From the NCBI GenBank assembly GCA_015200025.1, contig CP054186.1, forward strand, positions 1,054,001 to 1,118,000: a stretch of DNA of 64,000 nt. The letters run 5' to 3'. A program made the translations under genes and the position numbers. This DNA comes from Phycisphaeraceae bacterium (GTDB lineage: Bacteria; Planctomycetota; Phycisphaerae; Phycisphaerales; UBA1924). The notes beneath the pieces were generated by a model. It saw only the letters and a program-made list of their open reading frames with translations, had not been told where the DNA came from and searched no databases. This document shows positions 50,844 through 62,052 of the stretch, piece by piece (position 1 is the first letter of the stretch; the number at the start of each line of letters is the position of its first letter).

Positions 50844-53800
50844 ATGACGACCCTGAACCCAGCTCAACGTCGGGCGGTGGAGCACACCGGCGGGCCGCTG
50901 GTCGTGGTCGCGGGGCCGGGGACCGGTAAGACCCGCGTCATTATTCACCGGATCGAGCGGCTGGTGAACGTGACCGGCGCGGCGCCTGAGTCGGTCGTCG
51001 CGATTACGTACACCGTCAAGGCCGCCGAGCAGCTCCGTGATCGGCTCTCGGCGCTGATCGGTGCCCCGCTGGCCGATCGCGTGGTGGTGCGGACGTTCCA
51101 CGGGCTGGGGGCGGGGCTGCTGCGGCGGTTCAGCGACCTGGCGGGGCTTCCCGCGGACCCGATGATGATCGATTCGGCCCAACGTCGCCGGCTGCTCCGC
51201 CGGCTGGCCTCCGAGCACCGTTTGTTCGACGACGCGGTGGCCTCGGGGCGAGACGCCGCCGCGGACGAGTCCTGGTGGACCATCTCGGCGTTGCAGAACC
51301 GTGGCCTGACGCCGGCGGAAGCCTCGGCCTGGGTCGAGACCCTCGCCGGCGAGCCGCCCCGGGGCGACGAGTCGGCGTTCGTGGCCCGGATGGCTCGCCT
51401 CCGCGACGCCGTGAAGATCTACGGGCTGTTCGACGCGCAGTGTTCTCGCTCCGGGTGGCTGACGTACAACGACCTGCTGAGCCGGCCGGTGCGGTTGCTG
51501 GGCTCGTCGCCCCGGGCGGCGTCGATCGTGCGCGATGAGTGGCGTCACTTCGTCGTGGACGAGTACCAGGACACCAACCTCGCGCAGCTCCGGTTCCTTA
51601 CGGCGCTGTGCCCGGGGACCCACCCGGACCTCTGCGTGGTGGGCGACGACGACCAGTCTATCTACGGGTTCCGCGGGGCGGACGACCGCGCGTTCTTCCA
51701 TTTCGAGCGACAATGGCCCGCGTCGGAGAGAGTACGGCTGGAGGAGAACCACCGGAGCCACGCGTCGATCGTCGCGGTGGGCAACGCCGTCATCGCGCGG
51801 GCGTCCGTGCGGTTCGACCCCGAGAAGCGGATCCGCTCGATCAAGGGTGAGGGCGGGTCCGTGGAGCACGTCCGCCTGGAGGACGACGCGAAGGCCGGCG
51901 CCGTCATCGCGGCGATGATCCTGGAGGACCGGGCCTCGGCGCTGGCGGCGGGGCGCGATTGGTCGTGGAAGCGGTACGTTGTGCTCGCGCGTACGCACAC
52001 CGACGCGGACCGGGCGGCGTCGACGCTCGAACTTGAGGGCATCCCCACTCGTCGAGCCCGGTCGGCCTCCGCCGAGAACGACGAGGGCGTGCGGGACGTG
52101 CTCGCGTGGGTTGATCTGCTCACGGACCCGGACGATTCGGTCTCGCTCATGAGGATCCTGCGCCGGCCGCCCATCGGTCTCTCGGCTCCGGCGACGGCCG
52201 CGCTGTGGAGGGAGTTCCGGGCGCGAGAATCACGCGGCCCGTTCGAGGATCGTGCCGGCGAATCTCCGGCGTCGTGGTTCGCCGCCCGGGGTGAGGCCGA
52301 CCCCGCTCTGGCGCGGTTCTCGGCGCTCTGGACGGAACTGCTCGACGTCTCGGCGGGGATCCCCGCCGACGAGGCCATCGAGGCGATCATCACGCGGGCC
52401 GACCCCGCCCACGCCGACCTTCCCCCCGGGCACCGGCGAGACCAGACCCCCCGCGACGAGCGCCTGCGCAACCTGGTCCGCCTGCTCCGCTTCGCGCGGG
52501 ACAAGCAACCCCGCCTCGGCCCGCCGGGCGACCTGGCGGCGTTCCGGTCGTACTTCAACGACCTCGAACCCCGCGACCGGATGATGACCGACGATTCGGA
52601 CGCCGCGGCGGACGAGGCCGACGCCCCGTCGGACGGCGAGGGTGTCGCGGTCGTGACGGCGCACGCGGCCAAGGGGCTGGAGTTCGACACGGTGTTTATC
52701 GTCCGGGTCGCCCCGCCCTACGGCTTCCCGAAGAACAACGGGGAAGACCGGGCCGAACTCCCCGCCGACACCAGCTCGGACGATGAACGCGACGAGAAGT
52801 CGTCCCGCCTCGACGAGGAGCGCCGGCTTTTCTACGTCGCCTGCACCCGTGCCGAGCGGCGTTTGGTGCTGCTGGGCAAACTCCCCAAGGGCAAGAGCAA
52901 GTCGGCGGCGCACTTCGCCCTCGAGTTGCTCGGGGATGACGAGTCCCGCGCGCGGGTGACGACGAACGAGTGGGGCGCGGTCCTCGCGCGGGCCGCGGAG
53001 CGTGGGGTCGGGCTGCGGTCCCTGGGCGCCCCGGGCGGCGAGCTCTCCGAGGCCGCCGATGCGCGGTCGGCCCTGGCGCGGTACCGGTCGTCGGCGCGGC
53101 GCGACGCGGCCTCGGCGCTCGATCACGCCGACCGACCCGGCATCACCCCGCGCGACCTCGCCGGGATCTCCGGGCTGCTCGAGAGCGCCGCACGCCGGCT
53201 CGCCCTCGCCGCGGCCCTCGAATCCGGGTCGCCCGTCCCGGCGTGGGCCGACGACGACCCCGAGTGGCGGGGCGAGTTCGACAGCCTCCGCGACGCCCTG
53301 ACGCACCGCACCCCGGAGGCTCCGCTCTTTGCCCCCGTCCCCGCCCCGCTCACCCTGAGCTACACCAGCCTTAACGACTATCTTCGTTGTCCGCGGTGCT
53401 GGTACCTCAAGCACGTCCTCAAGGTCCCCGAACGCGGGGGGCGAGCGATCAACGTCGGCAGCCTCGCGCACCGGGCGTTGCAAACGTACTTCGAGCTCTG
53501 GCGTCGCGCCGAGGCCGAGGGCGCCCCGACCCCGGGCGAAGCCGTCCTCGAACAGGCGTGCGGCGCCGAGGTGCTTCGCTCGGCGGGGCCGCTGGGCGAG
53601 GTCTCGGCGGAGGACGCCCGGCGGGTCGTCGCCCTGACCCGGGCGGCGGTCACGCTCACCCGCGCCGGGGGAGGGTGCAACATCCTCGAGATCGAGCGGC
53701 GGTTTTCCTTCCCCATCGAGCACGGCGGGACCACCCACACCATCACCGGCAGCATCGACCGGATCGATCAACGCACCAACGGACAGTTCCGCCTGATCGA

Positions 53801-54134
53801 CTACAAGACCGGCCGCCCGACCCAGGCCCTGCTCGCCCCCAAACCCGGGGATCTCCAGATGGGCGTGTACGTGCTGGCCCTCCCCGCGGTCTTCGGAGAA
53901 GCGGGGAAGGAACCGGACGGGGGTCTGGCCGGTACCGCAGAGTATTGGATCCTGTCCAGCGGCGAACAGGGCACGATCGGGCTGGACACGATCGACACCG
54001 GCGCCGTTCGCGCGACGATCGCCGGGGTGATCGACGGGATCACCAAGGGCCGGTTCCCGGCCCTTTGTAAGGGGAAGGGGCCGTGCGGCGTGCTCGGTGA
54101 AGCCGGCGACGCGACCGCGCCGGCCGAGGAGTGA
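50844..54134 (+). CDS. UvrD-type helicase fused to RecB-like nuclease
   Basis: This 1096-residue superfamily I helicase has Walker A GPGTGKT at 24-30, Walker B VDEYQDTN, GDDDQSIYGFRGAD, and motifs V/VI VVTAHAAKGLEFDTVFIV and FYVACTRAERRLVLLG. The C-terminal third is a PD-(D/E)XK nuclease: SYTSLNDYLRCPRCWYLKHV, GSLAHRALQ (His), TGSIDRID (Asp) and LIDYKTGRP (Lys). Two Cys before and two after the nuclease core (LRCPRC, LCKGKGPC) could hold an Fe-S cluster as in AddB. It is an AddAB/AdnAB-type DNA-end processing enzyme, probably for recombination repair. GTGA overlap couples it to the next gene. Confidence 0.92.
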   Translation: MTTLNPAQRRAVEHTGGPLVVVAGPGTGKTRVIIHRIERLVNVTGAAPESVVAITYTVKAAEQLRDRLSALIGAPLADRVVVRTFHGLGAGLLRRFSDLAGLPADPMMIDSAQRRRLLRRLASEHRLFDDAVASGRDAAADESWWTISALQNRGLTPAEASAWVETLAGEPPRGDESAFVARMARLRDAVKIYGLFDAQCSRSGWLTYNDLLSRPVRLLGSSPRAASIVRDEWRHFVVDEYQDTNLAQLRFLTALCPGTHPDLCVVGDDDQSIYGFRGADDRAFFHFERQWPASERVRLEENHRSHASIVAVGNAVIARASVRFDPEKRIRSIKGEGGSVEHVRLEDDAKAGAVIAAMILEDRASALAAGRDWSWKRYVVLARTHTDADRAASTLELEGIPTRRARSASAENDEGVRDVLAWVDLLTDPDDSVSLMRILRRPPIGLSAPATAALWREFRARESRGPFEDRAGESPASWFAARGEADPALARFSALWTELLDVSAGIPADEAIEAIITRADPAHADLPPGHRRDQTPRDERLRNLVRLLRFARDKQPRLGPPGDLAAFRSYFNDLEPRDRMMTDDSDAAADEADAPSDGEGVAVVTAHAAKGLEFDTVFIVRVAPPYGFPKNNGEDRAELPADTSSDDERDEKSSRLDEERRLFYVACTRAERRLVLLGKLPKGKSKSAAHFALELLGDDESRARVTTNEWGAVLARAAERGVGLRSLGAPGGELSEAADARSALARYRSSARRDAASALDHADRPGITPRDLAGISGLLESAARRLALAAALESGSPVPAWADDDPEWRGEFDSLRDALTHRTPEAPLFAPVPAPLTLSYTSLNDYLRCPRCWYLKHVLKVPERGGRAINVGSLAHRALQTYFELWRRAEAEGAPTPGEAVLEQACGAEVLRSAGPLGEVSAEDARRVVALTRAAVTLTRAGGGCNILEIERRFSFPIEHGGTTHTITGSIDRIDQRTNGQFRLIDYKTGRPTQALLAPKPGDLQMGVYVLALPAVFGEAGKEPDGGLAGTAEYWILSSGEQGTIGLDTIDTGAVRATIAGVIDGITKGRFPALCKGKGPCGVLGEAGDATAPAEE

Positions 54135-54139
54135 TGGCC

Positions 54140-57040
54140 ATGGTTCGGACCGCGTGGAGGAACGTCTTTCAAGCCCCGATGTGCGTGGCCGTGTTGACAC
54201 TGGCCTCCGGGTCGGGGCACGCCGCGGCCTTCCAGAGCCCGCCGCCCTCGACCTCTCCCCCCACCCCCAGCCCCGCCGCCGCTCCCGCCTTCAGCCCCGA
54301 CGACCCGCTGCCCATAGACGGCCGGATCGTCCGCGGGGAGCTGCCCAACGGGATGAGGTACATGGTGATGCGCCACGCCGTCCCGCCCGGGAGGGCGGCC
54401 CTGTGGCTCCACGTCGCCTCGGGTTCCCTCAACGAGACCGACGCCCAACGCGGGATCGCCCATTATCTCGAACACATGGCCTTCAACGGGAGCGAGAACT
54501 TCCCGCCCGGGACGGCGGTGGACTTCTTCCAGTCGCTCGGGCTGACGTTCGGCCGGCACCAGAACGCCAGCACCAGCTTCGACCGCACCAACTACCGCCT
54601 CGAGATGCCCGACAACCGCGCCGAGACCCTCGCCAAGGGCTTGCGATTCCTCGGCGACGTGGCCTTCCGCCTCACGCTGCCCGAGGACGAGATCGACCGC
54701 GAACGCCGGGTCATCCTCGAAGAGAAACGCACCCGCCTGGGGGCCCAGCAACGCGTCCAGGAGGCCTGGATCAAGAGGCTCGCGCCCGGATCGACCCTCG
54801 GCGAGCGCCTCCCCATCGGCGTCGAGGAGACCATCCTCGGCGTCACCCGCAAGGACTTCGAGGACTATTACCGCGCCTGGTACGTCCCCGCGAACATGAC
54901 CGTCTGCGTCGTCGCCGACCTCGACGAGCAGGCCGTCGTCGACGCGATCCGGTCGCAGTTCTCGGCGGGCGAACGCCGGCCCGCCCCCGCGCCCCGCCCC
55001 ACGAACGTCGCCCCGTCCCCCGAGGACCGGGCGGTGGTCGTCACGGACCCCGAACTCGCCCGCGCCAGCGTGTCCGTCCTCCGCGTCGATGCCCCGCGGG
55101 GCCCCGTCGCGACCATGGGCCGGCTCCGCGAGCAACTCGTCGAGCAGATCGGGGTGATCGCGTTCAATCGGCGGACGGAAAGGCTGGTCGACCAGGGCGG
55201 GGCGCCCTTCCTCCGCGGGGGTGCGTCGTCGGGCACGTTCGTGAACACCGTGCGGCTCGCGCGGGCCAACGCCACCGGCGAGCCCGGGAAGTGGCGAGAC
55301 ATGCTCGGGTCGCTGACGGGCGAACTGCGCCGCGCCATCCTCCACGGGTTCGACGAGGCCGAGGTCGCCGACGCGGTCCGCGAGGTCGTCGCCCAGGCCG
55401 AGCGTTCGGCCCAGACCGAATCCACCCGCACCGCCGTCTCGATCCTCTCCCTCTGGGACCAGAACCTTTCCTCGAGAGAGCCAATCTCCAGCGCCGCGCA
55501 GGACCTCGAACTGCTCCGCTCGCTCACCCCAGGGATCACCGCCTCGGAGGTCTCGGCGTCGTTCGCCGGGCTGTGGAAGTCCCCAGGCTTGACCTTCGTC
55601 GTCGAGATGCCCGAGGGCCCGGGCGTCCCCAGCGAGCCGGAACTGCTCCGGCTCGGGGCGACGTCGATGGCCGTCAGCCCCGACGCGCCCGAGGCCCGCG
55701 CCCGCGCCGCGTCGCTGCTCGCGAGCATCCCCGCGCCCGTGGCGCCCGCGTCCGTCCGCGAGCACACGCCCACCGGGTTCCGCACCGCCGTCTTCCCCAA
55801 CGGCGTCACCCTGCATCACCGCGCGATGGACTACCGCAAGAACCAGGTCAATGCCGCGATCACCCTGGCGGGGGGCGAGCTGCTCGAGACCGCCTCCAAC
55901 CGCGGGATCTCCGACGCCGCCGCCGTGGTCCTGGGCAAGCCCGCCACCGGCACGCTCTCCTCGAGCGATATCCAGGACCTGCTCGTGGGCAAGAAGATCA
56001 ACGTCTCGGGCGGGAGCCAGCCCGACGGGATGGGCATCTCGTTGGGGGGATCGCCCGACGATCTCGAAGCCGCGTTCCAGGTCGCGTACTTGCTGCTGAC
56101 CGATCCCAAGATCGAGCCGGCCGCGTTCGACCGCTGGCGGACTTCGCAACTCCAGTCCATCGAGGCGCTCAAGTTCAGCCCACGCGGGGCCCTGACCCGC
56201 ACGATGGCATCCAGCCTGTTCCCGCCCCAAGAGCCCCGCGTCAAGCCGCTGACCGAGGAGAATGTCGCGGCCCTGAGCACCGAGCTCGCCCAAGCCTGGT
56301 TTGTCCGCCTGGTCAAGGAATCGCCCATCGAGGTCTCGATCGTGGGCGACCTCCCGTGGGAGCGGGCCCTCGACCTCGCTTCCCGTTACCTCGGTTCGCT
56401 CCCGGCGCGGCCCGCGATCGGGCCCGCGACGCACGCCGACCTCCGCCGGCTCCAGCGTCCGCAGGGGCCCATCCGCGTTGCCGCCTCCGTCCCTACGCGC
56501 ACCGACCAGGCCCAGGTCATGGCCGGGTTCTACGGCACGGACCTGAACAACACGCCCGATTCCCGCCTGCTCACCGCGGCCTCGCAGATCATCTCCACCC
56601 GCATGATCCGCGAGATCCGCGAGCGTGAGCAACTGGTCTACAGCATCCGCACCTCGAGCCAGCCCGCCACGGTCTTCCCCGGGTTCGGGATGGTCCTCGC
56701 CGGCGCTTCCACGCAGCCCGACCAGGCCCAGCGCCTCGCCGACAAAATCCACGCCATGTTCGACGAGTTCGCCCGGGAAGGCCCGACCGCCGAGGAGGTC
56801 GAGGTGATGAAGCGGCAGATGGACAACTCCATGGACGAGTCCATGAAGGAGCCCTCGTTCTGGCTCCGCCGATCCCAGTCCATGGTCTATCGGGGGCTGA
56901 GCCTCGACGACGTCATCGCCGAGCCCGACGCGTTTCAGGCGATGACGCCCGAGCAGATCAGGGCCGGCTTTGCCCGTTACTACAAGCCGGGCGGCATGTT
57001 CTCGATCCTCATTACACCCGACCAAAAAGCGAACCCGTAA
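54140..57040 (+). CDS. M16 family zinc metalloprotease (two-domain)
   Basis: This 966-residue exported protease has a signal-like N-terminus (AVLTLASGSGHAAAF) and a Pro-rich spacer. The zinc motif HYLEH is at 108-112, and the downstream ligand Glu is in RRVILEEKRTR. A second, inactive M16 half (about 550-960) contains GQVNAAITLAGGE-like NQVNAAITLAGGELLE and RHxxQ-like segments but no HxxEH. This pitrilysin architecture degrades peptides or processes proteins in the periplasm. ATG 54140 has GAGGAG 8 nt upstream; the earlier GTG 54131 overlaps the helicase stop. It is translationally coupled or nearly so to the helicase gene. Confidence 0.93.
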   Translation: MVRTAWRNVFQAPMCVAVLTLASGSGHAAAFQSPPPSTSPPTPSPAAAPAFSPDDPLPIDGRIVRGELPNGMRYMVMRHAVPPGRAALWLHVASGSLNETDAQRGIAHYLEHMAFNGSENFPPGTAVDFFQSLGLTFGRHQNASTSFDRTNYRLEMPDNRAETLAKGLRFLGDVAFRLTLPEDEIDRERRVILEEKRTRLGAQQRVQEAWIKRLAPGSTLGERLPIGVEETILGVTRKDFEDYYRAWYVPANMTVCVVADLDEQAVVDAIRSQFSAGERRPAPAPRPTNVAPSPEDRAVVVTDPELARASVSVLRVDAPRGPVATMGRLREQLVEQIGVIAFNRRTERLVDQGGAPFLRGGASSGTFVNTVRLARANATGEPGKWRDMLGSLTGELRRAILHGFDEAEVADAVREVVAQAERSAQTESTRTAVSILSLWDQNLSSREPISSAAQDLELLRSLTPGITASEVSASFAGLWKSPGLTFVVEMPEGPGVPSEPELLRLGATSMAVSPDAPEARARAASLLASIPAPVAPASVREHTPTGFRTAVFPNGVTLHHRAMDYRKNQVNAAITLAGGELLETASNRGISDAAAVVLGKPATGTLSSSDIQDLLVGKKINVSGGSQPDGMGISLGGSPDDLEAAFQVAYLLLTDPKIEPAAFDRWRTSQLQSIEALKFSPRGALTRTMASSLFPPQEPRVKPLTEENVAALSTELAQAWFVRLVKESPIEVSIVGDLPWERALDLASRYLGSLPARPAIGPATHADLRRLQRPQGPIRVAASVPTRTDQAQVMAGFYGTDLNNTPDSRLLTAASQIISTRMIREIREREQLVYSIRTSSQPATVFPGFGMVLAGASTQPDQAQRLADKIHAMFDEFAREGPTAEEVEVMKRQMDNSMDESMKEPSFWLRRSQSMVYRGLSLDDVIAEPDAFQAMTPEQIRAGFARYYKPGGMFSILITPDQKANP

Positions 57041-57278
57041 GTTCACCCTCCGTCACGATCACGGGCTGGACGGTGGGTATTTTTTGCATTTTTCAAAAAT
57101 CCGAGCCAGTGGGGCGCGTAATCGGCGCTCCCCCTTCTAGCGGCCCGGGTGCGCCATCCGGAGGCCGAGGGACGGTTTCGCCGCGGGAGCGGTGGCGCCG
57201 GATTGTGCGCGGAAGGCCTGTCCCGGTCCTGCGTCGGACCGGGATGGGTTTCGGGGTGCGATCGACGGCGGACCTGCC

Positions 57279-57299
57279 CCACGGGCGGGCCGCCCGTGG
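57279..57299 (-). terminator. stem-loop just after the TIM-barrel gene
   Basis: Arms CCACGGGCG (57279-57287) and CGCCCGTGG (57291-57299) with a 3-nt loop lie immediately after the stop codon on the minus strand. No U-run follows, so it may be a processing or Rho-assisted signal rather than an intrinsic terminator. Confidence 0.5.
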
Positions 57300-58169
57300 C
57301 TAGACCGCGCAGGTCTCGAAGGCATGGCGCAGCGACGCGGCCGGATCCTTCCGCGGCACGAACTCCTGCCCGAGATACCCCGTGTACCCCGAGTCGGCGA
57401 TGGCTTTGGCGATGGCCGAGTAGTTGAGTTCCTGCGAGTCGTCGATCTCGTTGCGGCCGGGGTTGCCCGCGGTGTGGTAATGCCCGATGGCTTTGCCGTG
57501 ACGCTGGATCGTGCGGATCACGTCCCCCTCCATGATCTGCATGTGGTAGATGTCGTAGAGGAGCCGGAAGCGGTCGCTGGCGACCTCGTCGACCAGGGCG
57601 GCCCCCCACTCGGTGCGGTCGCACATGTAGTCCCCGTGGTCCACGCGGCTGTTGAGCAGTTCCATGACGATCGTGACGCCGAGCTGTTCGGCCAGCGGGG
57701 TGATCCGTCGCAGCCCTTCGGCGCAGGCCTTGCGCCCCTCGCGGTCGTCGAGCCCGGCGCGGTTCCCGGAGAAGACGATCTGGTTCGGGATGCCGGCCTC
57801 CTTGACGAGCGGGAGCCTCGTTTCAAGCTCCTTGATGATCGAGTCGTGGTGGTCGCGTCGGTTGAAACCCTTGGGGATGGGATTGCTGGGGACGGAGAAC
57901 GCGACGGCGCAGTCGAGGCCGTGCGCGCGCACCGTCGGCCAGTCCTTGGGCTCGAGCAGCTCGACGGACCGGTACCCGATCGAGGCGGCCAGCTCGCAGA
58001 GGCGGTCCAGCGGCATCCCGCCGTAACACCATCGGCAGACGGATTGCTTGAGGCGTCCCTTCCCGGCGGGGCGGGCGGTCAACGAGGCGGACGAGTCGGG
58101 CTGGGCGTGGGAGATGGACACAGTCACGCCGGCGGCGGCCGCGGCGGCGAAGAAGTCGCGTCGATTCAT
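57300..58169 (-). CDS. exported hydroxypyruvate isomerase-like TIM barrel
   Basis: This 289-residue protein starts with a twin-arginine signal (MNRRDFFAAAAAAGVTVSIS), then a xylose-isomerase-like TIM barrel. Metal and substrate elements are VELLEPKDW, VMELLNSRVDHGDYM (Glu ligand), LLYDIYHMQIMEGD (Asp and His), HYHTAGNPGRNEID and GYLGQEFVPRKDP (Glu). This matches the hydroxypyruvate isomerase-like family. Export by TAT suggests folding with metal in the cytoplasm. Its substrate is not known. ATG 58169 gives the twin-Arg motif. Confidence 0.87.
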   Translation of the reverse strand: MNRRDFFAAAAAAGVTVSISHAQPDSSASLTARPAGKGRLKQSVCRWCYGGMPLDRLCELAASIGYRSVELLEPKDWPTVRAHGLDCAVAFSVPSNPIPKGFNRRDHHDSIIKELETRLPLVKEAGIPNQIVFSGNRAGLDDREGRKACAEGLRRITPLAEQLGVTIVMELLNSRVDHGDYMCDRTEWGAALVDEVASDRFRLLYDIYHMQIMEGDVIRTIQRHGKAIGHYHTAGNPGRNEIDDSQELNYSAIAKAIADSGYTGYLGQEFVPRKDPAASLRHAFETCAV

Positions 58170-58210
58170 GGCCCGAGCATACCACGCGGGGCTCCGGGGG
58201 CGAGGTCCGG

Positions 58211-59368
58211 TCAGGAGGTCGTGAGCGGGACGATCCGACGCTGGCGGATCCGTTCGGACCCGAGCTGCCCGCACGCGCCCATGAGGTCGCGTCCCTTGGT
58301 CCGCCGGCGTTTGACGTAGACCCCGCGCTCGGTCAGTCGGGCCATGAAACGCTCGACCGACTCCTCGTCGGGCGCGGGCCATGGGCTGTCGCGGCGCGGG
58401 TTGTAGGGGATCAGGTTGATCATCGCGCGGGCGCTGCCACGCTCGGTGTGCCCGCGGTAATGCGCGTTGATGGGTTCGAGGAAGTCGGCGACCTCGTCGG
58501 CGTGACCCGGGAGGTCATTGACGCCCGGGATCAGGACGTACTCGACGCAAAGCTTCCCGCCCCCATAGATCGGGAACGCCAGGAGCGCCCGGCGGAGTTC
58601 GTCGAGGTCCCACTTGCGGTTGATGGGCATCAGGCCCGACCGGACCGCGTCGTTGGGGGCGTTGAGCGAGACGGCCAGGTTCAGGCGGTGCCACCCCGGC
58701 TCGTGGAGTTTCTCGCCCAGACGGGCGATCCCGTCGACGCGTCCCACGGTCGAGACGGTGATCTTGCTGATGGGCAGCGACGGGCCATTGTGGTCTTTCA
58801 GGACGGCGATGGCTCCCAGGACTTCGTCGAGGTTGTCCATGGGCTCGCCCATGCCCATGAAGACGACGTTGGCGGGTCGGCGGCCCAGGGCGTGCGTCGC
58901 GGTCCACCACTGGGCGACGATCTCGGCGGCGGACAGGTGGCGGATCAAGCCCATCTGCGCGGTCTCGCAGAACGCGCACCCCATCGCGCACCCGACCTGG
59001 CTGCTCACGCAGAGGGTGTGCGTCAGCGTCGCCTTGCGCCCGATCATGGGGATCAGGACGCTCTCGGTGGCGAGCCGATCGAACCGGCCGGGGACGCCGG
59101 CGACTTCGTGCGTGAACTTGAGCAGCTCCCCCTCGTGGCAAGGCTCACGGAGCAAGCTCGCGACCGAAGGGGGGCAAAAAGGAACCCCCGCGTCGGTTAG
59201 GGGCGAGGGTTCGCCGGTCCGGAAGAGGTGCCGGTAGGCCTCGACCGCCCCGGCCCGACCGCCGAGGCCCCGGAACCGGACCCGCCCGCCGAACTCCTCG
59301 GCGAAGCGGTGGGACGTCATCCCGAGGACGCCCTGGAGGTCTGTTACATGTTGATCTGGAACATTCAC
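58211..59368 (-). CDS. rlmN: 23S rRNA (adenine2503-C2)-methyltransferase RlmN
   Basis: RlmN is a radical-SAM enzyme methylating A2503 of 23S rRNA and A37 of some tRNAs. The 385-residue protein has the Cys-x3-Cys-x2-Cys cluster motif SSQVGCAMGCAFCETA, VFMGMGEPMDN, SLNAPND, YVLIPGVND and a final GRDLMGACGQL, where the catalytic second Cys is in GACGQL. The start is taken at GTG 59368; no Shine-Dalgarno sequence is seen, and an internal ATG at about 59320 is possible. It is divergent from the prepilin-like gene. Confidence 0.93.
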   Translation of the reverse strand: MNVPDQHVTDLQGVLGMTSHRFAEEFGGRVRFRGLGGRAGAVEAYRHLFRTGEPSPLTDAGVPFCPPSVASLLREPCHEGELLKFTHEVAGVPGRFDRLATESVLIPMIGRKATLTHTLCVSSQVGCAMGCAFCETAQMGLIRHLSAAEIVAQWWTATHALGRRPANVVFMGMGEPMDNLDEVLGAIAVLKDHNGPSLPISKITVSTVGRVDGIARLGEKLHEPGWHRLNLAVSLNAPNDAVRSGLMPINRKWDLDELRRALLAFPIYGGGKLCVEYVLIPGVNDLPGHADEVADFLEPINAHYRGHTERGSARAMINLIPYNPRRDSPWPAPDEESVERFMARLTERGVYVKRRRTKGRDLMGACGQLGSERIRQRRIVPLTTS

Positions 59369-59500
59369 TCGGGGGATTGTTGGCGAGGTCCGTGCCCCGC
59401 GTGAGCCCGGGTTCAGGGACGGACGTTCGGGATTCCGAAGGGGCGAGCCATCGGCTCTTGCATTGACGCGGGGGGTGCCGATAGACTGAGCGGTGTGGGG

Positions 59501-59525
59501 CGGGTCGCCGATTCTCGGCGACCCG
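59501..59525. promoter_or_regulatory. perfect hairpin in the prepilin-like gene leader
   Basis: An 11-bp perfect inverted repeat CGGGTCGCCGA/TCGGCGACCCG with loop TTC ends 38 nt before ATG 59564. It lacks a U-run, so it is not a terminator. It may be a leader RNA structure or a protein-binding dyad. Confidence 0.6.
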
Positions 59526-59563
59526 GATGGTCGTTGGAACGTGGCGTTGCCGGAGAGCGGATC

Positions 59564-60454
59564 ATGTCGAGCGGATGTCGTCGCGCGTTCACGCTGATCG
59601 AACTCCTGGTGGTGATCGGGGTGATCGCGCTCTTGATCGGGCTCTTGCTCCCGGCGTTGGGCAAGGCGCGCGACTCGGGGTACCAGACGCGGTGCATGAC
59701 CAACATGCGCGAGTGCGCCCGCTCGGCGCTGTTCTACGCGAACGACGCGAAGGACCAGTTCTGGATCATGGCCCCGCGCGACGTGCGCGGGTACCGGACC
59801 ACGGCCGGGTGGGAAGGCGGGAACGCGTGGTGGGCGCGGCGCGAGAATCCCGAGAACCGCAACAACCGCGCGATGGACCTCCCCGGGTGGCTGTTCGACT
59901 ACGTCGGGAACGCGCACCAGGTCGTCTCGTGCCCGAAGAACAAGCGGAACTCATCAACCTACGCCAACCAGCGCTTCGGGATGTTCGGGTCCGAGTGGGG
60001 CGTGCTCTTTGACTACACCGTCCCCAACGATATCGAGGGGCTGAAAACCGGGAGCGGCATCCGGGCCGCATACCTCCCGCCCATCGTCAACACCGGCGGC
60101 ATCCGCCTCCAGACCACGCTGGTCGATCGGCTCATCCCACTCCCGGGCCTCCCGATCTTCGTCGAGGAGAGCCTCCCCTGGTACAACGAACGCGTGCAGG
60201 ACGGGCTCTTCGGGAACCTCGACCAGGTCACCCTCCGCCACGACAAGGGCGGGATGGTGGCGTACCACGATTGGTCCGTCGGGCTCTTCAAAGCGCCCGC
60301 CGGGGGGTTCGAGAACGTCGAGGAAGCCAACAGCGATTTCGTCGCCAACGACCTGTACGTGAACGTCAAGGGCAGTAACGCGGAGTGGTACAAGCTCTAC
60401 CGCGAGGGCCGGACCAAGTGGGGCTGGATCAACAACCCCACGCTGAACCAGTAA
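59564..60454 (+). CDS. prepilin-type protein with H-x9-DG-like C-terminus
   Basis: This 296-residue protein has RRAFTLIELLVVIGVIALLIGLLLP at the N-terminus, the common planctomycete prepilin signature with Phe+1 and Glu+5. A periplasmic domain follows, with CMTNMRECARSALFYANDAKDQF and a C-terminal RHDKGGMVAYHDWSVGLFKA, a variant of the H...DG element of the DUF1559-type family. It does not share the GLKGIDxSG C-terminus of copies 1 and 2. ATG 59564 has GGAG upstream. A 3-nt-loop hairpin lies in its leader. Confidence 0.85.
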   Translation: MSSGCRRAFTLIELLVVIGVIALLIGLLLPALGKARDSGYQTRCMTNMRECARSALFYANDAKDQFWIMAPRDVRGYRTTAGWEGGNAWWARRENPENRNNRAMDLPGWLFDYVGNAHQVVSCPKNKRNSSTYANQRFGMFGSEWGVLFDYTVPNDIEGLKTGSGIRAAYLPPIVNTGGIRLQTTLVDRLIPLPGLPIFVEESLPWYNERVQDGLFGNLDQVTLRHDKGGMVAYHDWSVGLFKAPAGGFENVEEANSDFVANDLYVNVKGSNAEWYKLYREGRTKWGWINNPTLNQ

Positions 60455-60533
60455 TCTCGTCCGCACCGAACGCCCGTGCGCGACCGGTCTTGGGTGGCCG
60501 CCCGACCCACCGGGTACCGCGTCACCACACGAT

Positions 60534-60562
60534 ATGACCGCGCCCCGGAGCCGACGTATCCT
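60534..60562 (+). promoter_or_regulatory. candidate asnS promoter
   Basis: ATGACC (60534-60539) and TATCCT (60557-60562) are 17 bp apart, about 20 bp before the asnS start, giving a very short leader that still contains the AGGAGG at 60573-60578. Confidence 0.45.
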
Positions 60563-60582
60563 GTCGTTCTCTAGGAGGTTCT

Positions 60583-62052
<1,470 letters not shown>

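Noticed and set aside
53801..57046. A 1081-codon minus-strand open frame antisense to the helicase end and M16 protease
   Set aside because: It is a GC-rich shadow frame: low-complexity Gly/Arg/Glu/Asp/Val composition, no domain and no start signal, while the plus strand encodes a complete M16 protease.
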